From positions 3,406,001-3,470,000 of the forward strand of contig NZ_AP019807.1 in the NCBI RefSeq assembly GCF_007183175.1: 64,000 bases of DNA. The letters run 5' to 3'. A program made the position numbers and the translations under genes. The notes under the pieces were generated by a model that was not told the DNA's origin, made no database searches, and saw nothing but the letters and a program-made list of their open reading frames with translations. Source of the stretch: Microbulbifer sp. GL-2. GTDB taxonomy: Bacteria > Pseudomonadota > Gammaproteobacteria > Pseudomonadales > Cellvibrionaceae. Shown here in pieces: positions 50,080-58,935 of this stretch; the stretch's first letter is position 1; every line of letters begins with the position of its first letter.

Positions 50080-51000
50080 ATGCTTTTAAATAACCTCATC
50101 ATATTTCTGCAGATTGTTGAAAAAGGTAGCCTTGTTGCTGCTTCGCGTGACTGTGGCCTCTCTTCCAGTACAGTATCTGAGCGGCTTGCAGCTCTTGAAG
50201 CGCATTTTGGAGTGGTCCTTTTAAACCGAACCACAAGGGCGATCAGTCTTACCGACGAGGGGCGGGCACTGGTTGAGGGGGCCAAGTTGATTCTTGGCGA
50301 AGTCGAGGACCTCGAGTCCCGTATCCGTTTTGGGGCGCAGACCCTGTCGGGAACAATACGTATCAGTGCACCCTGTGATCTTGGGCGGGCGATTGTTGCG
50401 CCGGAGATTGACCGTTTCCTATTGGACCACCCAGCGATCTCGATAGAACTGCTATTGTCCGATGGTTTCGTAGATGTTGTTGGACAGGGTATCGATATCG
50501 CCTTGAGGTTTGGTGCCATCACCGACAGCTCTCTGCGGGTCAGAACCCTGAGTAAGAAGCAGCGTATTGTTTGCGCCTCGCCGTCCTACCTGGAAAAACA
50601 TGGCACCCCGAATAAGCCAGAGGATTTGAAAACCCATAATTGCCTGGTAATGCGCTTTGGAGAAAACCTGGATAACAGTTGGCGCTTCCAAGGGGAAATA
50701 AACGGGCAAGAAAGGGCAGCTTCTAAAATGGTGACTGTGCGGGGAGACCGGGTTACCAATGATGGTGAGTTGGCACGGCAGTGGTGTCTGAAGGGGTTTG
50801 GTATCATTTTGAAATCTGAGCTGGATGTCGGCCCGGATATTCAAGCAGGGCGACTGGTTAGTTTATTAAGCGAGTACAGGCCCCCGGCAATACCGTTACA
50901 AATGCTCTTTCCGCCGAGCCGCGCCCAGCCTCGGCGTGTGCGTGAATTTGCAGACAAGCTGGCAACGCGCTTTCATTCTGTTGAAATAAATAATTCTTAG
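50080..51000 (+). CDS. LysR-family transcriptional regulator
   Basis: A 306-residue LTTR with an N-terminal winged helix (LQIVEKGSLVAASRDCGLSSSTVSERLAALEA) and C-terminal co-inducer domain (IRISAPCDLGRAIVAPEIDR, RIVCASPSYLEKHG). I chose ATG 50080 (MLLNNLIIFLQ), the position normal for the family. It is divergent from the OpuAC-like gene and may control it. Confidence 0.93.
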   Translation: MLLNNLIIFLQIVEKGSLVAASRDCGLSSSTVSERLAALEAHFGVVLLNRTTRAISLTDEGRALVEGAKLILGEVEDLESRIRFGAQTLSGTIRISAPCDLGRAIVAPEIDRFLLDHPAISIELLLSDGFVDVVGQGIDIALRFGAITDSSLRVRTLSKKQRIVCASPSYLEKHGTPNKPEDLKTHNCLVMRFGENLDNSWRFQGEINGQERAASKMVTVRGDRVTNDGELARQWCLKGFGIILKSELDVGPDIQAGRLVSLLSEYRPPAIPLQMLFPPSRAQPRRVREFADKLATRFHSVEINNS

Positions 51001-51088
51001 CTACTGAATAAAAATACTGGGAGTTTTCAAAGAGTATTTTTGTTAGGGAGATCTTTTTACTGGAGGGCTGAGTTTTTCAGGCGCGAAT

Positions 51089-51115
51089 AAAAAAAGGCCG
51101 CATGGGGGTGCGGCC
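51089..51115 (-). terminator. Convergent terminator, second of two
   Basis: GGCCGCA/TGCGGCC hairpin with seven A on the left (T-run on the minus strand). It may back up the terminator at 51161-51181 for transcription coming from the TonB receptor gene, or serve both directions. Confidence 0.75.
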
Positions 51116-51160
51116 GCAAGGGATTTATAGGAGAGTAGGAGAAAGACTTCTCCAGTAATC

Positions 51161-51181
51161 AAAAAAAGGTCATCCGTGACC
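51161..51181 (-). terminator. Short terminator at end of receptor transcript
   Basis: On the minus strand GGTCA CGGA TGACC is followed by TTTTTTT. The stem is only 5 bp, but the T-run is strong. It overlaps the stop of the possible 42-residue ORF at 51170-51298. Confidence 0.6.
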
Positions 51182-51298
51182 CAGTTGATTACAGCCCCCG
51201 AAATTGCGCAAAGCGCAGAGTGACTTGTATTTCAGGGGCTTGTGCTGGCCGTGACCAGCGGTGACGCTTCCCTGCGCCAGATCAACCCAGCGATCCAC
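51170..51298 (-). CDS. Possible 42-residue His/Cys peptide downstream of receptor
   Basis: Between the TonB receptor stop and a T-run terminator there is a GTG-started frame of 42 codons, with two cysteines and four histidines (GHGQHKPLKYKSLCA, FGGCNQLGHG). It has no clear ribosome site and is too short to judge by composition. It may be translated, a small RNA, or chance. It is listed because it fills an otherwise empty 3' region of the receptor transcript. Confidence 0.3.
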   Translation of the reverse strand: MDRWVDLAQGSVTAGHGQHKPLKYKSLCALRNFGGCNQLGHG

Positions 51299-51317
51299 TA
51301 ATTCGCCAGGTTAATAA

Positions 51318-53489
51318 CTAGAATTCGTACTTAAGGGATGCAGAGAAACTGCGCCCTGGTGCGGAATTTACGCTGAGATCATTGCCTTCATCCCACCCAG
51401 CCACATTCAGGTAGGGCACATATTCCTTGTTGAGCAGGTTGTTTACAGCCAGGTTCAGAGACATCTGCTCCATAACTTGGTAGCCAAGGGTCCAGTCCAC
51501 TGTGCCATAACCTGCAGTTTTGGTTTCTCCCTCATTAACACGATCCATACGGTCCGCCCAGCGCACCAGTACCTGGCTGGAAAGTTTGGCGCCTGTATAG
51601 CTGGCCCCCACCACGCCGGAAAGAGGGCTGATAGTGGTGAGGTATTTACCGGTGGTATCATTTTCACCGCGTTGATAACTGGCATTGGCAAACAGCTCGA
51701 ATACTGGTGTCAGATACCAGTTAGCACTCAACTCAACTCCCTTGATCGTCACAGAGTCGATGTTTTGGTATTGGTATTGCTCGAATACATGGGAGAAGCT
51801 GCCGTCGTCATTGTTAATGATTTCGCTGTTTATTAGTGCGGTTTCCAGGAAATCATCGTACTCGGTGTAGAAGGCCGCGGTGCTGAAGGCAATAGGGCCC
51901 AGGTGTCCACGCAGGCCCAGCTCAAAGGTGTCGCTGGTTTCCGGGGATAGATCATCAGCTGGCAATACTTCATAGGCGTAAGTTGAAGTTGGTTGCAGGT
52001 AGTGCTCGATATAGGCCAGGTCGTAGGCCGGCACCTTGAAACCTTGGCCGTATTGGGCAAAGGCCGACAGTTGCGGGTTGATTCTATACAGGGCTCCCAA
52101 ATTAAAGGAGAAATTACTCTCTTCAATAGTGGCAAAGGGGGTACCGTCAGATTTCTCTGCGCCATTGGGGTCCATTTCATACCAATCGTAGCGTACGCCG
52201 GGAGTGATGGTCAGTTGGCCATTAGCAAATACCATTTCGTCGTTCAGGAACAGGCCTGCACGGGAGACTTCATTTTCCGGGAACTTCTCTGTTGCCTCGT
52301 TCAAAGTGGAGCTGTCTTCCACTTCACGGTATTGATGTACAGTGCGGAGGCTTTCAGTTTTTTCCAGGTCCAGGCCATACCCCAGGGTGTGGGTCTCGTT
52401 CAGGGTTTTGCTGGCATTGGACAGCAGGCCAATGGTGTCCTGGCTGTACAGGCTGGTCTCCCACATATCCCGGATTTCAATAACCCCGAACATGGGGGCA
52501 TTAATGTCCAGTTGTCCGTACTGTTCATCTTCCTGCTCAGATTCGTTTTTATACAGGCTGATATTCAACTGGTCATAGACTGCGTTAGGGGTTTCACTGT
52601 GGTAACGCAGTTGGTAAGCGCGGACCTCTTTATCGGAGACAGATTGTTCTTTAACGATGTTGTAGCCGAGATCGGCTAATCCGCGGAAGTAGTAGAGTAA
52701 GCCATCGGCACTGTCGCCGGTGCTTTCCTGGTTCCAGTGGTCGAGGCTGAAGCTGATAAAGTCTTCACCGCCAAGATTGTATTTGGCTTTGTACAGCAGG
52801 CTCTTAGATTCGATTTCGAAGGGATCCTGGCTCTCATCGAAATTTTGTTGCTCCTCGCCATCGCGGAAAGTTGTATGCAACAGCTGTTCAAAATTGCCAG
52901 TACGGAAGGCGAGGACAGGGGAGATGTGTGATTGGTTGGTAATGTCGGTATATCCGGTTTTGATAGCGCCACCGAATTGCTCCCCATCCTCCAGGTAGTC
53001 GCTTGCATCCTTAGTGGTAAAAACCACGATACCTGCGAGGGCATCGGAGCCATACAGGGAGGAGGCTGCACCCTTGGCAACTTCCACCTGCTTTAGGGTA
53101 TCCACCTCGATAAAGCCTCGGCCCACGATGTCATTCTGTCCATTCGCCCCGTAGCCTTCGTTAACCCGCATACCATCTTTGATGATCAGTACACGGTCGC
53201 CACCCATGCCTCGCACCAGGATATTTTGCGCGCTACCTGTAGCACCAGTTACTTCTACTCCCGGCTCATATTGAAACAGCTGGTTCATATCGTTCAGCTG
53301 AAGTTGCTCAATCTCGTCATTGGTGACAACAGAAACGCTTCCTGCGACATCCTTCAACGGCTTTTCCGCGCGGCCAGTGACAACAATCAGTTCCAGATCA
53401 CTGCTGGCTACAGAGTTTGTAGTCTCGGCGTGCAGGTTGGAGGCGGAGGCCAAGCCCAATAAGGCCGCTGCAAGGGGGCGAAGTTTCAT
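51318..53489 (-). CDS. TonB-dependent heme-type outer-membrane receptor (HmuR-like)
   Basis: A 723-residue TonB-dependent receptor with signal peptide (KLRPLAAALLGLASASNLHA), a TonB-box-like ELIVVTGR, a plug (SVSVVTNDEIEQLQLNDMNQ, NILVRGMGGDRVLIIKDGMR, VEVAKGAASSLYGSDALAG) and a C-terminal barrel ending FSASLKYEF. The plug wording is that of the heme/hemoglobin receptor family (HmuR, HutA, HemR). It is divergent from an ExbB-like/DUF2149/CobN-like operon with a Fur-box-like site between. It would bring heme or another metalloporphyrin into the periplasm. Confidence 0.92.
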   Translation of the reverse strand: MKLRPLAAALLGLASASNLHAETTNSVASSDLELIVVTGRAEKPLKDVAGSVSVVTNDEIEQLQLNDMNQLFQYEPGVEVTGATGSAQNILVRGMGGDRVLIIKDGMRVNEGYGANGQNDIVGRGFIEVDTLKQVEVAKGAASSLYGSDALAGIVVFTTKDASDYLEDGEQFGGAIKTGYTDITNQSHISPVLAFRTGNFEQLLHTTFRDGEEQQNFDESQDPFEIESKSLLYKAKYNLGGEDFISFSLDHWNQESTGDSADGLLYYFRGLADLGYNIVKEQSVSDKEVRAYQLRYHSETPNAVYDQLNISLYKNESEQEDEQYGQLDINAPMFGVIEIRDMWETSLYSQDTIGLLSNASKTLNETHTLGYGLDLEKTESLRTVHQYREVEDSSTLNEATEKFPENEVSRAGLFLNDEMVFANGQLTITPGVRYDWYEMDPNGAEKSDGTPFATIEESNFSFNLGALYRINPQLSAFAQYGQGFKVPAYDLAYIEHYLQPTSTYAYEVLPADDLSPETSDTFELGLRGHLGPIAFSTAAFYTEYDDFLETALINSEIINNDDGSFSHVFEQYQYQNIDSVTIKGVELSANWYLTPVFELFANASYQRGENDTTGKYLTTISPLSGVVGASYTGAKLSSQVLVRWADRMDRVNEGETKTAGYGTVDWTLGYQVMEQMSLNLAVNNLLNKEYVPYLNVAGWDEGNDLSVNSAPGRSFSASLKYEF

Positions 53490-53617
53490 GGTGTTGTCCT
53501 TGAGATGTTTTCAGTATTTCTGCTCTGTTCAATTGGCCAAGAGGGGAGGGGTGTGGGTACTCACCTCAGTAGCTGGCTGGGAGGGGATTATAGGGATGAT
53601 TTTCCTAATGTAAAGGT

Positions 53618-53639
53618 AAATGCGAATCAATATCAATTA
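53618..53639. promoter_or_regulatory. Fur-box-like site between receptor and hmu-like operon
   Basis: The 22 bases starting AAATGCGAATCA and ending ATATCAATTA match the common gammaproteobacterial Fur-box wording (AAATGAGAATCATTATCA...) at all but about three positions. It lies between the divergent start codons at 53489 and 53725, so iron could repress both sides. Confidence 0.72.
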
Positions 53640-53724
53640 GATTAAATTTGACGTTATGTGAGAGTTCCGCTACTTTCCGCGGCCACTGATGTAGAGCGAT
53701 AGAGCCGGGCTGAGGAGGCTTGCA

Positions 53725-54255
53725 ATGAATATTTCGATAGTTGAAAACCTGATGGCGGATGTGGCCGATTTGTTTATGGTCCCGGTTTTACTGGCGATTC
53801 TGGTCCTGTTTATCTACTCGCTGTACGCGGTGGGGCGTTTTATCTCCCTATGGATGTTGCGTCGCCGCAATGGAGCTTCCTACCGCCTGGCTCTGAAGCA
53901 AGGTCGGATAGAGGGTTTACCGGGCTATCAGGTGCACAATTATTACGTGCAACATCCTTTGGCATGTGATGACGAGCTGGAAGTATTTGCCTTAAAAAAA
54001 TTAGAGATGCTGCGCATGGTTACCCGTATCGCCCCCATGCTTGGCTTGATCGCCACCATGATTCCTATGGGTCCGGCACTGCGCGCACTGGCCGACGGTA
54101 ACATCCAGGGTATCAGCGAAAATCTGATCATTGCCTTTGCAGCAGTGATCTGGGGCCTGGTGATTTCCACCCTGACTTTCTGGCCTGCCTCGGTGAAGAA
54201 GCGCTGGTTTGCAGCAGAGCTGATTAACATTCGTAAATTGAAGGAGGCTACCTGA
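53725..54255 (+). CDS. MotA/TolQ/ExbB-like proton channel protein (HmuU-like)
   Basis: A 176-residue inner-membrane protein with helices at about residues 17-37, 108-128 and 135-160. The region MLRMVTRIAPMLGLIATMIPMGPALRALADGNIQGISENLIIAFAAVIWG is the family signature of ExbB/TolQ/MotA. It is shorter than ExbB and ends by overlapping the next start. It probably forms a small energy-coupling channel with the DUF2149 protein, as HmuU does with HmuV. Ribosome site GAGGAGG. Confidence 0.9.
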   Translation: MNISIVENLMADVADLFMVPVLLAILVLFIYSLYAVGRFISLWMLRRRNGASYRLALKQGRIEGLPGYQVHNYYVQHPLACDDELEVFALKKLEMLRMVTRIAPMLGLIATMIPMGPALRALADGNIQGISENLIIAFAAVIWGLVISTLTFWPASVKKRWFAAELINIRKLKEAT

Positions 54256-54602
54256 TGCGCTTCCTGGATGAAGATGAAGAACTCAATCCGATTTTAAGTG
54301 CGGTGAACCTGATCGACGTCTTCCTGGTGATTATCGCTGCACTCCTGATCGCTATCGCGCAAAACCCGCTAAATGTCTTTTCCAATGAAAAAGTTACGGT
54401 AATCAAGAATCCTGGCGAGCCCAATATGGAAGTGATCGTAAAAGACGGTGAGGAAATTAAGCAGTACAAGTCCAATGGAGAGATCGGCTCGGGCGAGGGC
54501 ACTCGTGCAGGAGTGGCCTACCAAATGGCGGATGGCAGCCTGGTATATGTACCGGAAGGAAAAGAAGAGGACTCAAAAGATAAGGCCACAGGGGGTAAAT
54601 AG
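54255..54602 (+). CDS. DUF2149 protein, ExbD/TolR-like (HmuV-like)
   Basis: A 115-residue protein: DEDEELNPILSAVNLIDVFL leads into one membrane helix (to about residue 40), then a periplasmic domain (EKVTVIKNPGEPNMEVIVKD) and a charged tail. The single-helix-plus-periplasm layout with an acidic residue in the helix start matches ExbD/TolR, and the sequence matches DUF2149. The ATG overlaps the TGA of the upstream gene. It probably acts with the ExbB-like protein to energise the receptor or the large partner. Confidence 0.9.
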   Translation: MRFLDEDEELNPILSAVNLIDVFLVIIAALLIAIAQNPLNVFSNEKVTVIKNPGEPNMEVIVKDGEEIKQYKSNGEIGSGEGTRAGVAYQMADGSLVYVPEGKEEDSKDKATGGK

Positions 54603-54604
54603 CC

Positions 54605-57600
54605 ATGTTGAAGAAATATTGCCTGCGTTTGGCAGGCGTTGTTCTGGTAGCCCTGACTACTATGGCAGTGCAGGCTAGCGACACGCCAAAAGTGTTGCTG
54701 ATGATGTCCAGTCACACCGCTAAGGCAAAGGGGGAATTGCTATCTGATCTGGCTGCTGACCAGCCGTTTACTTTGGAAATTTTTAACAGCAATGGTAAGA
54801 GTGAAGAGCAAATAGCACAGGCCTGGTCTTCCTCAAGCTTGGTGATGCTGGATGGTATTAACCCGGCGCTGTCCCAGTTTATGTTTGGTAAATATCAGCC
54901 ATTCCTGGCTCAGTATTCCAAAGTGCCGGTGATTTCCTTGGGGGATGTTGATAATGAATCCATGAATCAGGGATTGACCCCCAAGCAGCACAAAGCTATT
55001 GCCGAGTACTTCAATAATGCCGGCCGCAATAACTACCGGCACTTGATGCAGTTTCTCTCTGCCGAAGTTTTTGACCTCTCTGCACTTTCCGTCGCCGGCC
55101 CCATTATTGTGCCCAAGGTGGGTTTCTATCATCCAAGCCTGCCGCAACTGGTGACTGATGATGAAGAGAGCTTTTTTCAATGGCTGGGGATATCCGTCAA
55201 GCAGCCGGTAATTGCCTTGGCCATTCATCGTTCAGTAGTGGACTATGAGCAGCAGCAGGTAGTCGATGCTCTTTTGCGTGGGCTGGAAGGAAAAGGGGCG
55301 AAAGCCTTTGCGTTTTTCTTTGAGGGTGAAGATCTGCCGCTTTCCTATCCAGACTTGTTACAGGATGGGGAGGGGCAAACTCGTATCGACCTGATGATCA
55401 ATTACCGTTCCCTGCATTATGTGAGTAAGCGCCGTGCTGAATTCGAGAAGCTGGGAGTTCCGGTTATTCATGCGCTGAACTACACAGAAGGTAGCGAGGC
55501 GGATTACTTTGCAGATAACAGTGGAGTCTCTCCGTCATTAACCCCTTTCTTCCTGGTGATGCCTGAAGATACCGGCAGTATTGACCCGGTCATTATCGCA
55601 GCCAGTGAAGGTGGCAACAAAGTGGTTATGCAAGATCAACTGGATGCTCTGGTAGAACGCGCCTGGAGTCATGCCACATTGGGCTATAAGCCTAATACCC
55701 AGAAAAAAGTAGCCACTTTTATTTGGAACTACCCCCCTGGGGAAAAGAATATTGGTGCAGCTTTCCTCGATGTACCTTCATCTATCGAATCTATTGCCGC
55801 AGCCATGGCTGAGCGTGGATATAAAATAGACCAGCAGGATTCCAAGACCCTGATTGATTGGGCCGGTCAATTATTACGCCCCTATTATCGCCGCGAAGAT
55901 AGCGCCACATTGATTGACAAAGGGCTGGCAGACTGGATGCCACTTTCTACCTATGTTGATTGGTTTAATACCCTGCCTGCTTCAGTACGTGATCCCATTG
56001 TGGAGCGCTGGGGTAAGCCGGAAGATAACGCGATGCTTACAGACCACAATGGTGAGCGGGCATTTGTGATCCCGCGTATGAGCTTGGGTAACCTGATTGT
56101 ACTGCCCCAGGGTGTACGTGCAGATAATGCCAAGGATCATTCGTCTCTCTATCACGATATGAAAACCCCAGTGAATCATGCTTACCTGGCGGTTTATCTC
56201 TACGCGCGTGAGACTTTTGGGGCTGATGCCTATATTCACTTGGGTACCCACGGTTCGCAGGAGTGGTTAACCGGCAAAGAGCGCGGACTAACTGTTTACG
56301 ATGCGCCCAATCTGGCCTTGGGCAATATCCCGGTGTTCTACCCCTACATTATCGACAATGTAGGTGAGGCTATGCAGGCCAAGCGCCGTGGTCGTGCGAC
56401 TATGATCAGCCACCTGACGCCGGGCTTCGCCAAGGCTGGCCTCTATGCAGAAGTGGCAGAGCTTTCCGAGTTGATTGGCAACTACCTGATTTTGGAAGAA
56501 GGGCAGACTCGTCTGAATACCCAGGAGCGTATCATCGCCCAGGCAGGCAAGCTGAATATGCTCAAAGATCTCGAAATCAGTGCTGAAACTTTGCAGACTG
56601 ACTTCGACAGCCAGCTCAGCCGCCTGCAGGATCATCTCAGCCAGTTGGCAGAAATGAGCCAGCCACTAGGTATCCACCAGTTTGGTCAGCTGCCCAAGTC
56701 TGAACACCTTATCAGCACGATGTTGCAAATGCTCGGTGAAGGTTTCATGTCAGCTGCTGGACAGTATGAAGTGGAGCAAGGTTTGAGCCTGCCGCAGGAG
56801 CAGGTACTTGATGAGCGCAACGTAGCAGCTCTGGAAGCCCAGCCCGGTTACCAGTTACTGGATACCTTCCTGGCCGGCGGCAAGCTTCCCGAACTTTCCG
56901 ATGAATTGCAAAATCATCTGCAACAAGGCCGGGAGTATGCGGATAACTTCGCCAGTATCGCTGAGTTGCAAAACCTGATGTCTGCGCTCGACGGCAATTA
57001 TATTCCGGTGAGCTATGGGGGTGATCCCATTCGCAACCCCCAGGCTGTGCCTACAGGGCGAAACCTGATTGGATTCAACCCGGCCAAGGTTCCTTCCAAG
57101 GAAGCCTATGAGGCTGGTGTGCAGTTAATGGAACAAACCATCGCCGACTATCACAAAAAGCATGGCCGTTTCCCGGATAAACTGGCATTTTCACTTTGGT
57201 CCCTGGAGACCATGCGCCATCAGGGCGCATTGGAAGCCCAGATACTGCATGCACTGGGTCTTAAGCCAAAGTGGAATCAGCAGGGCAATGTTACCGGAAC
57301 TGAGGTAATTCCCCACTCAGAGCTGAAGCGCCCCCGGATCGATGTGGTGATCTCCGCTACAGGCCTTTACCGTGACGCCTTCCCCAATGTTATGTTGTGG
57401 TTGGCTGAGGCAATCGACCAGGTGGCGCAGATGAAGGAAGAGAATAATTTTGTCTATCGTCACAGCCAGGCCCTGCAACAGCAGATGCTGGAGGAGGGTA
57501 GCTCCGAGGAGGATGCCCGCTATCTTTCCTCAGTGCGAATTTTCTCCAACGAGAGCGGTAATTATGGCACTGGCCTGAATGGTGCCAGCCTGGCTTCCGA

Positions 57601-58552
57601 TAGTTGGGAAACCGACGATAAGCTGGCAGACCTGTATATGCGTCGTATGGGTTTTGCCTATGGCAAGGATGAATCCCGCTGGAGTGAGGACCAGCGTAAT
57701 GTTGCATTGTATGGCAAGGTATTGTCTGGCACCGATGGGGTGATTTTCTCCCGCTCTACCAATCTTTACGCGATGATGACCAATGATGATCCCTTCCAGT
57801 ATTTTGGTGGCATGGGGCTTGCCGTACGTAATCTGGATGGCAAAACCCCGGAGATGTATGTCTCCAACCTGCGTCGCAAGGACAATGTAAAAACCCAGAC
57901 TCTGGGAGAATTTGTCAATCAGGAAATGCGCAGCCGTTACTTCCACCCGCGCTGGATTGAGGCAATGCAGGAGTCTGGCTATGCCGGCGCTACGGCGATC
58001 CTGGATCGTGTAAATAATATGTGGGGCTGGGAAGTGATGACCCCGGAAACCATCCGCGATGATCAGTGGCAGGAGATGTTTGAGGTCTATGTGGATGACA
58101 AATACCAGATGGATATGCGCGAGTTCTTCGAGGAGCACAATGCCGAGGCCCTGGCACAAATGCTGGAGCGTATGCTGGAGGCGGTACGTAAGGGCTACTG
58201 GCCTGCTGACGCGGAAACCTTGAAGAAGATGGTTGAGACTTATACTGAGCTCGCCAATCAATATGATGTAGCAACCGATAATGAGAAATTCACTGATTAT
58301 GTAAGCGAGCAAGCGCTTGGTTTTGGTTTGGCACCATTAATGACCGCGCAGACTATAAATAATAACCCCATAGCCGCTGCGCCCCAGGAAGTCAGTGGAC
58401 AGAAACTGGAGCAGGTAGAAAAGACGAGTGCCAAGGAAAAACCCCGGGAGTATCTGTGGTTATTATTATTGACAATTCTAATGATCGGATTTGTCAGTGT
58501 ATTCTTTGAACGCTTTTTTGTCGCTGGACAACAGCGGGTCACCCATGCCTAG
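54605..58552 (+). CDS. Periplasmic CobN-like protein (HmuS-like heme chelatase/dechelatase)
   Basis: A 1315-residue relative of the large subunit of class I chelatases (CobN, BchH). The N-terminus is a signal peptide (LAGVVLVALTTMAVQA) and residues about 1282-1306 form a single membrane helix, so the body faces the periplasm; true CobN is cytoplasmic. CobN signatures: HLGTHGSQEWLTGKERGL (about 544-562), VFYPYIIDNVGEAMQAKRRG, ISHLTPGF, RPRIDVVISATGLYRDAFPN, FSNESGNYGTGLNGA and NNMWGWEVMTP. There are no CobS/CobT-type ATPase partners nearby. In Bacteroidota, HmuS has this architecture and neighbours and has been linked to release of iron from heme. Three nt separate it from DUF2149. Confidence 0.92.
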   Translation: MLKKYCLRLAGVVLVALTTMAVQASDTPKVLLMMSSHTAKAKGELLSDLAADQPFTLEIFNSNGKSEEQIAQAWSSSSLVMLDGINPALSQFMFGKYQPFLAQYSKVPVISLGDVDNESMNQGLTPKQHKAIAEYFNNAGRNNYRHLMQFLSAEVFDLSALSVAGPIIVPKVGFYHPSLPQLVTDDEESFFQWLGISVKQPVIALAIHRSVVDYEQQQVVDALLRGLEGKGAKAFAFFFEGEDLPLSYPDLLQDGEGQTRIDLMINYRSLHYVSKRRAEFEKLGVPVIHALNYTEGSEADYFADNSGVSPSLTPFFLVMPEDTGSIDPVIIAASEGGNKVVMQDQLDALVERAWSHATLGYKPNTQKKVATFIWNYPPGEKNIGAAFLDVPSSIESIAAAMAERGYKIDQQDSKTLIDWAGQLLRPYYRREDSATLIDKGLADWMPLSTYVDWFNTLPASVRDPIVERWGKPEDNAMLTDHNGERAFVIPRMSLGNLIVLPQGVRADNAKDHSSLYHDMKTPVNHAYLAVYLYARETFGADAYIHLGTHGSQEWLTGKERGLTVYDAPNLALGNIPVFYPYIIDNVGEAMQAKRRGRATMISHLTPGFAKAGLYAEVAELSELIGNYLILEEGQTRLNTQERIIAQAGKLNMLKDLEISAETLQTDFDSQLSRLQDHLSQLAEMSQPLGIHQFGQLPKSEHLISTMLQMLGEGFMSAAGQYEVEQGLSLPQEQVLDERNVAALEAQPGYQLLDTFLAGGKLPELSDELQNHLQQGREYADNFASIAELQNLMSALDGNYIPVSYGGDPIRNPQAVPTGRNLIGFNPAKVPSKEAYEAGVQLMEQTIADYHKKHGRFPDKLAFSLWSLETMRHQGALEAQILHALGLKPKWNQQGNVTGTEVIPHSELKRPRIDVVISATGLYRDAFPNVMLWLAEAIDQVAQMKEENNFVYRHSQALQQQMLEEGSSEEDARYLSSVRIFSNESGNYGTGLNGASLASDSWETDDKLADLYMRRMGFAYGKDESRWSEDQRNVALYGKVLSGTDGVIFSRSTNLYAMMTNDDPFQYFGGMGLAVRNLDGKTPEMYVSNLRRKDNVKTQTLGEFVNQEMRSRYFHPRWIEAMQESGYAGATAILDRVNNMWGWEVMTPETIRDDQWQEMFEVYVDDKYQMDMREFFEEHNAEALAQMLERMLEAVRKGYWPADAETLKKMVETYTELANQYDVATDNEKFTDYVSEQALGFGLAPLMTAQTINNNPIAAAPQEVSGQKLEQVEKTSAKEKPREYLWLLLLTILMIGFVSVFFERFFVAGQQRVTHA

Positions 58553-58620
58553 TGGAGCAGACAAAAAAACCTGGATACGATTTATGTAGCTTTTCAAAAT
58601 TTTTTGCTTAATCGACAAAA

Positions 58621-58653
58621 GCCAGCAGCATATCTATGTGTTGCTGGCTTTTT
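58621..58653 (+). terminator. Terminator after the HmuS-like gene
   Basis: GCCAGCA(g) / TTGCTGGC with a loop containing CATATCTATG, followed by TTTTTC. It ends the receptor-coupled operon. Confidence 0.85.
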
Positions 58654-58935
58654 CGTTGAAGGCTTCTAAAAACTGAAGTTGCATACATTTCCTTTAATCC
58701 TGCCGATATTTCCTGTGTGTGAGTTCACAAAATCAGTATCAGACTGTGTGCTACCAAAGGCATATGAAAATTTTGTGAAAAAAATCTGTAAATTTTATTG
58801 CGTGGAAATTAGCATTGAGCGTCTCAGTTAAGTAGCAGATGTTAAGAAGGGTTAAGCCTACCTAAAGATGCGGATTACTTAATGATCAGCACAAAGTGGT
58901 TTTTCCTGGATTCAACATAAAAGTTTTACAGTGAG
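58654..58935. other. Intergenic region before the first protease module
   Basis: AT-rich, no ORF seen. It presumably carries the promoter for the anchored propeptide-like gene. Confidence 0.4.

Noticed and set aside
55951..58312. Long minus-strand ORFs inside the CobN-like gene, up to 260 residues
   Set aside because: They are antisense shadows; the + strand frame has conserved CobN motifs throughout.
54605..58552. True cobaltochelatase CobN for vitamin B12 synthesis
   Set aside because: The signal peptide, C-terminal anchor, ExbB/DUF2149 neighbours, heme-type receptor and absence of other cobalamin genes argue for an HmuS-like role.
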